From Ignavibacteria bacterium (lineage in GTDB: Bacteria; Bacteroidota; Ignavibacteria; Ignavibacteriales; Ignavibacteriaceae), in the NCBI GenBank assembly GCA_029863735.1, contig JAOTUT010000157.1, forward strand, positions 1 through 5,103: a DNA stretch of 5,103 nt. Direction: 5' to 3'. Shown in pieces: positions 1 to 4,984 of the stretch. A program made the translations under genes and the position numbers. Below the pieces are notes generated by a model. It saw only the letters and a program-made list of their open reading frames with translations. It was not told where the DNA came from and searched no databases. Positions within the stretch are counted from its first letter, which is position 1; every line of letters starts with the position of its first letter.

Positions 1-353
1 TTGCACTTCTGGCTGCAGGCGTTGGAATTATGAATATAATGCTCGTCTCTGTAACTGAGAGGACCCGTGAAATTGGCATCCGCAAAGCAGTAGGTGCCAG
101 GAAGTCCAGCATACTTATTCAATTCCTTATAGAAGCAGTTATTCTTTGTATAGTCGGGGGTTTTCTTGGAATTATTTTGGGAATTGGGATAGGTAATTTT
201 GCAGGAAGTTTTTTAAGTGCACAATTCGCTATTCCAATAGATTGGGTGATTATTGGTATTTCTATGTGCATCTTCGTAGGATTGATCTTCGGAACGTACC
301 CTGCATACAAAGCTGCAAACCTGGATCCTATCGAATCATTAAGGTATGAGTGA
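1..353 (+). CDS. MacB-like ABC transporter permease, C-terminal part (5' end outside window)
   Basis: The open frame runs in from the left edge (first full codon at position 3), so the ATG at 30 is internal. The visible 116 residues are the FtsX permease domain: the end of a membrane helix, the cytoplasmic signature VTERTREIGIRKAVGA that contacts the ATPase in MacB/FtsX-type transporters, a helix of about 30 residues rich in I/L/G, a last helix after IDWVIIG, and the tail YPAYKAANLDPIESLRYE. Over the 107 residues from MNIML it differs from the next gene at about 14 positions (roughly 87% identity), so about 300 N-terminal residues should lie upstream. It acts in the inner membrane as a permease subunit of a MacB-type exporter or mechanotransmitter; the substrate is unknown. 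The next gene begins at the base after its TGA, so the two are probably co-transcribed. Family assignment is certain; substrate is not. Confidence 0.93.
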   Translation, partial: ALLAAGVGIMNIMLVSVTERTREIGIRKAVGARKSSILIQFLIEAVILCIVGGFLGIILGIGIGNFAGSFLSAQFAIPIDWVIIGISMCIFVGLIFGTYPAYKAANLDPIESLRYE

Positions 354-1586
354 ATGAAAGTAAATCAGCTTTTTAGTATTGCTTTACAATCTATTATCAA
401 CAACAAACTCAGAACCTCGCTTACAATTCTTGGAGTAGTTGTTGGTATTTTCTCCATCATTGTAATTATGACTATTATAACTATGCTTCAGAACAGTATT
501 GAAAACGGGCTTTCACTTCTGAATAAAAATACATTTCAGATTGAAAAATTTGACAGAATGCAAGGTCAGGGAGACGGACAAGATAGAGCCTGGAGAAACA
601 GAAAAAATATTACAATTAATGAAGCTTACAAGCTTAAGGAATTGCTAACTGGTGCTTTATATGTTGGTGCAGAGCAATGGCAATTTGGAAAAGTAATAAA
701 GTTTGGTAACTATGAAACCAACCCGAACATTAGTGTAGCGGGGGAGACAATTGATGGAATAAAAACGAATAACTGGAAAGTTGAATATGGCAGAGATTTA
801 AGAGAGAGTGATGTTCAATATTCTAATGACGTTTGTTTACTCGGAGCTGATGTTGTTGATAAAATATTTCCAAATATTAACCCTATTGGACAAACAGTAA
901 AGGTTGATGGAAAACCAATGAAAGTTGCCGGTGTTCTGGAAAGGCAACCATCAATGTTTGGGCAGAGCAGGGATAATTATATTGTTCTTCCAATAACAAC
1001 CTGGCAATCGATGTATGGCAAATATGATCAGAGCGTTAATATAATGGTTACTGCGCCCAGCAAAGAATCTTATAATAATGTTATCGAAGCTGCAATTGGT
1101 CATCTCAGAAAAATAAGAAAAGTAGCTGCAAATGAACCAGACGATTTCTCTGTATTTAGCAATGAGTCTATGATGACCCAGGTTAATGATATAACCGGAC
1201 CTATAAAAATCGGTGCGCTGGCAGTTTCGCTTGTTGCACTTCTGGCGGCGGGTGTTGGTATTATGAATATTATGCTAGTATCGGTTACTGAAAGAACAAG
1301 AGAGATAGGAATTAGAAAAGCTATCGGTGCAAGGAAATCCAGCATATTAATTCAGTTTTTAATAGAAGCTGTAATTCTGTGTTTGGTGGGAGGGTTAGCA
1401 GGAATTATAATAGGTATTGGAATAGGCAATTTTGCCGGCAGTTTTTTAAATGCTCAAATGGCCATTCCATATGATTGGGTAGTAATTGGAATAACAATGT
1501 GTGTAATAGTTGGACTTGTCTTTGGAACTTATCCGGCATATAAAGCTGCGAATCTTGATCCTATCGAAGCCCTTCGTTACGAATAG
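354..1586 (+). CDS. MacB-like ABC transporter permease (paralogue 2)
   Basis: A full-length 410-residue permease. Visible layout: a short cytoplasmic N-terminus (LFSIALQSIINNKLRTSLT), helix 1 at about 22-46, a periplasmic MacB core domain at about 50-278, helix 2 at about 284-309, the cytoplasmic coupling stretch TERTREIGIRKAIGARKSS at about 312-330, helix 3 at about 331-360, helix 4 at about 375-395, and the tail LDPIEALRYE. This is the usual four-helix MacB permease without the fused ATPase of E. coli MacB, so a separate ATP-binding protein is needed and is not seen here. The ATG at 354 directly follows the TGA of the previous gene; AAGG at 341-344 is a possible weak ribosome binding site inside that gene, and translational coupling is likely. 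It is close to the third permease in the FtsX part (about 87% over the last 107 residues) but much less so in the periplasmic domain. The substrate cannot be read from the sequence. Confidence 0.95.
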   Translation: MKVNQLFSIALQSIINNKLRTSLTILGVVVGIFSIIVIMTIITMLQNSIENGLSLLNKNTFQIEKFDRMQGQGDGQDRAWRNRKNITINEAYKLKELLTGALYVGAEQWQFGKVIKFGNYETNPNISVAGETIDGIKTNNWKVEYGRDLRESDVQYSNDVCLLGADVVDKIFPNINPIGQTVKVDGKPMKVAGVLERQPSMFGQSRDNYIVLPITTWQSMYGKYDQSVNIMVTAPSKESYNNVIEAAIGHLRKIRKVAANEPDDFSVFSNESMMTQVNDITGPIKIGALAVSLVALLAAGVGIMNIMLVSVTERTREIGIRKAIGARKSSILIQFLIEAVILCLVGGLAGIIIGIGIGNFAGSFLNAQMAIPYDWVVIGITMCVIVGLVFGTYPAYKAANLDPIEALRYE

Positions 1587-1672
1587 ATTTCTTCATTTCT
1601 AAATAATGATATCTTCATTTATTTTCCGTTTGTAAAATATTTTTTTAAAATCATAAACCGATTTTCATTAAA
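1587..1672 (+). promoter_or_regulatory. AT-rich gap between permeases 2 and 3, possible weak promoter
   Basis: This 86-bp gap separates two genes of one orientation. It is very A/T-rich. It holds a weak sigma70-like arrangement: TTGTAA at 1630-1635 and CATAAA at 1652-1657 with a 16-bp spacer. No Shine-Dalgarno motif precedes the ATG at 1673; the leader ends in ATTTTCATTAAA, as is common in Bacteroidota-like genomes. No strong hairpin that could terminate transcription from the upstream gene was found. The third permease may therefore be read both from the upstream operon and from its own promoter. The promoter call is a guess from base pattern alone. Confidence 0.25.
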
Positions 1673-2905
1673 ATGCATTCCAGCCAACTTTTAATTCTGG
1701 CTCTTCAATCTCTTAAAACAAACCGTTTGAGAACACTTCTAACTGTGTTAGGAGTAGTAGTAGGTATTTTTTCAATAATTGTTGTGATGACAATTGTAAC
1801 TATGCTTCAAAATACAATCAATGAAGGATTTCAGTTCCTAAGTAAAAACACTTTTCAGATTCAGAAATGGCCTGCAATACAAACAGGTGGACATGAAGAA
1901 CATCAAAAGTACAGGAACAGAAAAGACATTACTCTGGAAGATTTTTTTCGATTTGAATCGATGATGAAGGGAGCAAAAAATGTTGGTGCATATCAGGGAA
2001 CAGGAGGGAAAGTAATTCAATTTGGAAATCGCGAAACAAATCCGAATACACAAATTGTAGGTGTGACTGAAGGAGTATATCCTTCGCTAAACCTTGAGAT
2101 TGATCAGGGTAGAGAATTCAGAAGCAACGATATTGATTACTCAAACTACGTCTGTGTTTTGGGTAATTATGTTGTCGATAAAATTCTTTTTGACATAGAT
2201 CCAATTGGACAGATAATTAGAGTGGACGGACATCCGATGAGAGTCATCGGAACACTTGCAAAGAAACCGGATTTCTTCGGGCAGACAATTGATAATTATG
2301 TGGTTCTTCCGATAACAACATTTCAGTCAATTTATGGTAAACGAACCGAAACCGTTGATATTACTGTTATGGCTAATAGTCAGGCAGAATATCAAAGAAC
2401 AATTGAATCCGCTATAGGATATATGAGAATGATTAGAAAAATTGAACCCGGTGAAGAAAATGATTTTGAAATATTTAGTAATGATTCTCTCATTGACCAG
2501 GTGAATGATATTACAGGGCCAATAAAAATTGGAGCACTCGCAGTTTCACTCGTCGCTTTACTTGCTGCCGGTATTGGTATAATGAATATTATGCTTGTAT
2601 CTGTAACTGAAAGAACAAGAGAGATAGGGATAAGGAAGGCAATTGGTGCAAGAAAATCAAGCATCCTGATACAATTTCTATTTGAAGCAATTATTCTTTG
2701 CCTGATTGGTGGAACCGGAGGTATTGTTATTGGCATCGGGATAGGAAATTTAGCGGGAGGTTTCCTGAATGCTCAAATGGCAATACCTGTTGATTGGATA
2801 ATAATTGGGATTTCAATGTGCTTTATTGTTGGGTTGATTTTCGGAACATATCCTGCATATAAAGCAGCTAATCTTGATCCGATAGAAGCGTTAAGGTATG
2901 AGTAA
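1673..2905 (+). CDS. MacB-like ABC transporter permease (paralogue 3)
   Basis: 410 residues, exactly the length of the preceding permease, with the same order of parts: N-terminal LQSLKTNRLRTLLTVLG leading into helix 1 (about 22-46), a periplasmic MacB core domain (about 50-278), helix 2, the TERTREIGIRKAIGARKSS coupling stretch, helices 3 and 4, and the tail LDPIEALRYE. The periplasmic domain keeps landmarks shared with its neighbour (YRNRKDIT, GKVIQFGNRETNPN, YSNYVCVLG, DPIGQ, VDGHPMRV, NYVVLPITT) but differs at about half of all positions by eye. Codon choice differs widely from the paralogues even where the protein is identical, so this is an old duplication under purifying selection. It stops with TAA (followed by another TAA-like triplet) only 14 bp before an attC-type arm of the opposite-facing cassette array. 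No terminator is seen after it. Function: inner-membrane permease subunit, substrate unknown. Confidence 0.95.
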   Translation: MHSSQLLILALQSLKTNRLRTLLTVLGVVVGIFSIIVVMTIVTMLQNTINEGFQFLSKNTFQIQKWPAIQTGGHEEHQKYRNRKDITLEDFFRFESMMKGAKNVGAYQGTGGKVIQFGNRETNPNTQIVGVTEGVYPSLNLEIDQGREFRSNDIDYSNYVCVLGNYVVDKILFDIDPIGQIIRVDGHPMRVIGTLAKKPDFFGQTIDNYVVLPITTFQSIYGKRTETVDITVMANSQAEYQRTIESAIGYMRMIRKIEPGEENDFEIFSNDSLIDQVNDITGPIKIGALAVSLVALLAAGIGIMNIMLVSVTERTREIGIRKAIGARKSSILIQFLFEAIILCLIGGTGGIVIGIGIGNLAGGFLNAQMAIPVDWIIIGISMCFIVGLIFGTYPAYKAANLDPIEALRYE

Positions 2906-2919
2906 TAAACGAGTCGGAT

Positions 2920-2948
2920 GGCGGTCGGTGTTGAGGTGCTTGTTAGGC
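2920..2948 (-). other. Truncated attC: R''-L'' arm of the DinB cassette
   Basis: Read on the - strand this is GCCTAAC (inverse core site, RYYYAAC consensus, 2942-2948) followed by AAGCACCTCAACACCGACC, the usual look of the left arm of an integron attC behind its cassette gene. The same block, GGCGGTCGGTGTTGAGG on the + strand, recurs at the right-hand site (4957-4985), which has GCGC where this one has GTGC. The second arm (L'-R', with GTTRRRY) should follow on the - strand but does not: after 14 bp (2906-2919) the stop codon of the third permease begins. The site is therefore half an attC and should not fold as a full recombination site. It probably marks the distal end of the array. Confidence 0.7.
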
Positions 2949-2970
2949 GGCGACCTGCTCAGCTAGAGGT

Positions 2971-3444
2971 TTATTCCCAACCTTTCTTCAACATTAGCTC
3001 TCCTATTCTGTATGCGTGAAGCATCTCGTGCATTAATAGTTCCCTGAACATTACCAATACTGAGTAATGACTGTTCTCTTCATGCTCCACCGTCCGTTGC
3101 CAATCTTCTACAGATAGCTCTTTCAAACGCGTAACGAGGCGCGCCCGGTCATGCACATACTGGTCAAGTGCTTTGTCTAAATCAATGTTTAGTAGTGAGC
3201 CAGCTTCCTCCTCTGGAGATGGAACCATAGACCTTATGCAAGGCGCTGGATCAGACAGCATCAACTCTAGGCGTGAGAGGTAAGCTGCGTCTGCGCTAGC
3301 TATGTGGCAAGCATGTTCGTGAGCGGACCATTTGTTGGGGCTGGGGCGACGCTTGAGATTCTGTGGCGGCACCTCGCGAACAAGGCTAATAATAATATCA
3401 GGAGCGCCTTCTAAAGTAGCTATCAAGGTTTGCGTATTATTCAT
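2971..3444 (-). CDS. DinB-like (DinB_2/YfiT-type) putative metal-dependent protein
   Basis: 157 residues, the usual length for the DinB/YfiT four-helix-bundle superfamily, whose members include thiol-dependent transferases and hydrolases using a metal held by three histidines. Candidate ligands are His47 in NKWSAHEHACHIASAD (after the family's typical W-S motif at 39-40), His139 and His143 in the HEMLH motif near the C-terminus. No signal peptide or membrane helix is seen, so it is probably cytosolic. The start is well supported: GGAG at 3451-3454 lies 6 bases before the ATG. This is the only gene here with a clear Shine-Dalgarno sequence, and its GC content is visibly higher (about 50% by eye, against about 35-40% for the neighbours), both suggesting an origin in another genome. 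It is the gene of a cassette: an attC lies upstream and half an attC downstream. The substrate is unknown; detoxification by thiol transfer is possible but unproven. Confidence 0.85.
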   Translation of the reverse strand: MNNTQTLIATLEGAPDIIISLVREVPPQNLKRRPSPNKWSAHEHACHIASADAAYLSRLELMLSDPAPCIRSMVPSPEEEAGSLLNIDLDKALDQYVHDRARLVTRLKELSVEDWQRTVEHEENSHYSVLVMFRELLMHEMLHAYRIGELMLKKGWE

Positions 3445-3447
3445 AAT

Positions 3448-3454
3448 CTTCTCC
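3448..3454 (-). promoter_or_regulatory. Shine-Dalgarno sequence of the DinB-like gene
   Basis: On the - strand GGAGAAG precedes the ATG by 6-8 bases (GGAG to ATG spacing 6). It fixes the start codon at 3444 and stands out because the other complete genes in the window have A/T-rich leaders or, for permease 2, at most a weak AAGG. Confidence 0.7.
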
Positions 3455-3477
3455 GAGTTTCGTGATGCCGGTAAGCC

Positions 3478-3608
3478 GCCTAACGGCGTTGCGTCTAAAC
3501 TGCGCCGACCACCTTATTTTACTTTTTCATTTATTCAAAATTTATAAAAACTGTACAACCTAAAAATCTGACGCTTGAAAGGCGTCAGATTTGAATTGCT
3601 GGTTAGGC
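3478..3608 (-). other. attC-like recombination site (131 bp) of the methyltransferase cassette
   Basis: On the - strand the site opens with GCCTAAC (3602-3608; R'' box) and CAGCAATTCAAATCTGACGCC-type L'' sequence, has an A/T-rich middle, and closes with GGTGGTCGGCGCAGTTTAG, ACGCAACGCC and GTTAGGC (3478-3484; R' core, GTTRRRY). The two 7-bp cores are perfect inverted repeats. A length of 131 bp is within the known range of attC sites (about 55-150 bp). Its R'' arm aligns with the other two sites (GGCG, TC, TTGA, TGCTGGTTA in common on the + strand), and its R' arm aligns with the site at 4712 (TTAGRCGCAACGYCGTTAGGCG pattern). It sits between two genes that face the same way, directly behind the methyltransferase stop codon. 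The crossover would fall between G3484 and T3483. Confidence 0.75.
3562..3592 (-). terminator. Perfect 11-bp hairpin, possible rho-independent terminator
   Basis: AAATCTGACGC (3564-3574) is the exact inverse of GCGTCAGATTT (3582-3592), with a 7-base loop. On the - strand, downstream of the methyltransferase stop, the stem ends in five Ts (complement of 3562-3566), like a short U-tract. It could end the methyltransferase transcript before the DinB gene. It also lies inside the attC-like site, so it would form an extra stem in the folded single strand. Either or both roles are possible. The U-tract is short and partly inside the stem, hence the modest confidence. Confidence 0.45.
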
Positions 3609-3627
3609 GTAGTTATTATTTCTCCAT

Positions 3628-4656
3628 TTATTGTTTTTCAGTTTCTACAATACAGTAAAACGGTTCGATATCAAGTTTCTCACCAAACAGAGTATATTCT
3701 GTCATTTTTAATCCACAATTTTTTAAGAATGATTCAACTGCTGCTTTAGGATCATCTGACATATCTATACCAAATTTCGGAGGCTCACCCATTCTTGCTA
3801 TTATACTAATAAATTGTTTAGCTGTTTTTGAATATTCACCTGAGCTGAATGTTTTGGAATAAAAATCTTGAGCGATGATACTTCCGTCTACACACAAATC
3901 AGCCATTTTCCTAAGAGTTTCTTTGACAATATCAGCTTCTAAATACAAAGAAACGCTTTGCCAAAGGAACAAAGTCTTTTTTGTTTTGTCAAAACCAGCT
4001 CCTAATAGTTTATCATCCCAAAATTCGTTTGAATAATCAACTGGGACATAGGTGATCCAATCATGCTTTATACCTGCTTTTTTCAATGTTTCAACTTTAA
4101 TATTTAGTGTATTAACCTGGTCAAGTTCAAAAACCATTACTTCTTTTCCTTTTGTAAAATGCAAAGCTATTAGATCAAAGCCAGCTCCGGGAAGTACAAT
4201 CTGATCCATTTCATCAACATATTTTTCCATTATCTTGTCAAACATGAGCACCCGAATACCCGCTGTGGAATCTAAGGTCTCTTCACCTGGTTCAACAAGT
4301 TTTCCAAGCCTGGTGGTGAAGCCAAATAACTGCTGGGAAATGATAAGAGCTCCCATAATTGACCACATTCCAAAATGTGATTCACATGGAAACTTTTTAA
4401 TAAATGCAACAGAAAGAGGATCCGGTCTGGTGTTAAAAAAATGCATGAACCACCTATATTGAAGCGCTTTAATTGCTGAGAAGGAGACACCCAGTTTCCT
4501 GCTTTTTCCCATTTCTTTGTAAATTGCAATTATTAGTCCAATAATAGCAAAAGGTATGAAGATTATTTGAATCGGTATATAAAGGATAATTTGAAATATA
4601 TTTTTGAAGATATTCAATATTTTGGGTAGCTGTTTATTTGTTTGAATATCAGTCAT
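3628..4656 (-). CDS. Class I SAM-dependent methyltransferase (leucine carboxyl methyltransferase-like), membrane-anchored
   Basis: 342 residues. Residues 13-46 are strongly hydrophobic (LNIFKNIFQIILYIPIQIIF and onward) and flanked by Lys, indicating one or two N-terminal membrane helices; the rest should be cytosolic. The catalytic domain (about 65-338) fits the LCM/TIGR00027-type class I family: IVLPGAGFDLIALHF at 153-167 matches the SAM-binding glycine motif with its GxGxD spacing, FELDQ at 176-180 supplies the acidic residue for the SAM ribose, VPVDYSNEFW at 204-213 is the next acidic loop, and FLWQSVSLYL at 230-239 matches the usual EGVxxYL motif with Gln in place of Glu. The family methylates carboxylates or other small-molecule or protein groups; the substrate here is unknown. 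The start is firm: an in-frame TAA directly precedes the ATG, and the leader is poly-A/T with no Shine-Dalgarno motif. It is the gene of a complete cassette; its attC follows the stop by 19 bp. Confidence 0.88.
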   Translation of the reverse strand: MTDIQTNKQLPKILNIFKNIFQIILYIPIQIIFIPFAIIGLIIAIYKEMGKSRKLGVSFSAIKALQYRWFMHFFNTRPDPLSVAFIKKFPCESHFGMWSIMGALIISQQLFGFTTRLGKLVEPGEETLDSTAGIRVLMFDKIMEKYVDEMDQIVLPGAGFDLIALHFTKGKEVMVFELDQVNTLNIKVETLKKAGIKHDWITYVPVDYSNEFWDDKLLGAGFDKTKKTLFLWQSVSLYLEADIVKETLRKMADLCVDGSIIAQDFYSKTFSSGEYSKTAKQFISIIARMGEPPKFGIDMSDDPKAAVESFLKNCGLKMTEYTLFGEKLDIEPFYCIVETEKQ

Positions 4657-4711
4657 TTAATTTTTTTTATGTTCTTGTTAAAGTTAATACTCTGAGTTTC
4701 AGGTTAATTAC
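4657..4711 (-). promoter_or_regulatory. Leader of the methyltransferase cassette gene
   Basis: These 55 bases join the cassette boundary to the methyltransferase ATG. The sequence is A/T-rich, ending in a run of eight A residues and TTAA on the - strand, with no Shine-Dalgarno motif. TAACTTTA on the - strand resembles the TAnnTTTG -7 element of Bacteroidota promoters in seven of eight positions, but no matching -33 element is clear. It may hold a weak cassette promoter; otherwise the gene depends on transcription from the array's upstream side. Confidence 0.25.
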
Positions 4712-4769
4712 GCCTAACGACGTTGCGCCTAACCCAGTTTATCCCACCTTGGCGGGGCCGCCCAGCTTG

Positions 4770-4795
4770 CCCGCCGTAGTTTTAACGAAGGCGGG
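4770..4795. repeat. Palindromic hairpin 1 in the attC spacer (GCC-GTA-...-GAA-GGC type)
   Basis: CCCGCC (4770-4775) pairs with GGCGGG (4790-4795). Inside lie GTA (4776-4778) opposite GAA (4787-4789) and an inner GTT/AAC pair (4779-4781 with 4784-4786) around TT. A second GGCGGG at 4751-4756 can pair with the same CCCGCC, so two exclusive hairpins are possible. It resembles short GC-rich palindromes scattered in many environmental bacterial genomes (pattern GCCGAAGCTTTAGCGAAGGC); that resemblance is from memory, not a search. Confidence 0.55.
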
Positions 4796-4834
4796 AACAA
4801 GGAAGCCGAGTAAAACACAATTGCCGATGATTAA

Positions 4835-4872
4835 GCCGTAGGTGCGTAACTTTCTCAGCACGCACCGAAGGC
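4835..4872. repeat. Palindromic hairpin 2 in the attC spacer (GCC-GTA-...-GAA-GGC type)
   Basis: GCC (4835-4837) pairs with GGC (4870-4872); GTA (4838-4840) faces GAA (4867-4869); the inner stem GGTGCGT (4841-4847) pairs perfectly with ACGCACC (4860-4866) around a 12-base loop. The outer pairs and the GTA/GAA internal loop are the same as in hairpin 1, while the inner stem is entirely different but still paired. It lies 39 bases from hairpin 1. Confidence 0.55.
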
Positions 4873-4984
4873 AAGTTAATTAATTAGAACGAACACCTTG
4901 AATAAAATCAAAAACAAAAATGTAAAATTCAAAACCTAAAAAACCCAGCCTTACTTGGCGGTCGGTGTTGAGGCGCTGGTTATG

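Larger units (their letters stand above)
2920..3483 (-). mobile_element. Integron gene cassette carrying the DinB-like gene, 3' end truncated
   Basis: On the - strand the cassette starts at TTAGGC (from 3483, just after the presumed G^TT crossover of the preceding attC) and runs through a 33-base leader, the DinB-like gene, and the left arm of its own attC. The gene faces the same way as the attC arms, as in normal cassettes. Because the attC lacks its second arm, the exact end is unknown and the cassette should not be excisable as a free circle. It carries no visible promoter of its own, as is usual for cassettes. The call rests on the attC-like flanks, not on an integrase, which is not in the window. 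Confidence 0.6.
3484..4717 (-). mobile_element. Complete integron gene cassette (1234 bp) with methyltransferase gene
   Basis: On the - strand the cassette begins at TTAGGC (from 4717, after the G of the GTTAGGC core at 4712-4718) and ends with the G at 3484 of the next GTTAGGC core. It holds a leader of about 60 bases, one gene in the array's direction, and a 131-bp attC. This is the standard cassette layout: one promoter-poor gene plus its attC. It is the only cassette wholly inside the window. Boundaries follow from the G^TTRRRY crossover rule of tyrosine-type integron integrases; activity is not shown. Confidence 0.6.

Noticed and set aside
30..353. ATG at 30 as the true start of the first permease
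   Set aside because: The frame is open to the left edge, and the residues before it (ALLAAGVGI) match the helix that precedes the same Met in the two paralogues.
2392..2736. Open frame of 114 codons antisense to permease 3 (and its counterpart in permease 2 at 1100-1345)
   Set aside because: The two look alike only because they are the reverse strand of the conserved FtsX region.
2971..3444. DinB-like gene as an antibiotic-resistance determinant
   Set aside because: Integron cargo invites this idea, but nothing in the protein points to a known resistance family; only the metal-site histidines are visible.
3332..3547. Open frame of 71 codons on the + strand opposite the DinB gene
   Set aside because: It is antisense to a well-supported gene and runs into the attC; no family features are seen.
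4638..4841. Open frame of 67 codons on the + strand over the long attC
   Set aside because: It lies across the methyltransferase start, a cassette boundary and a hairpin, has no recognisable motif, and runs against the array direction.
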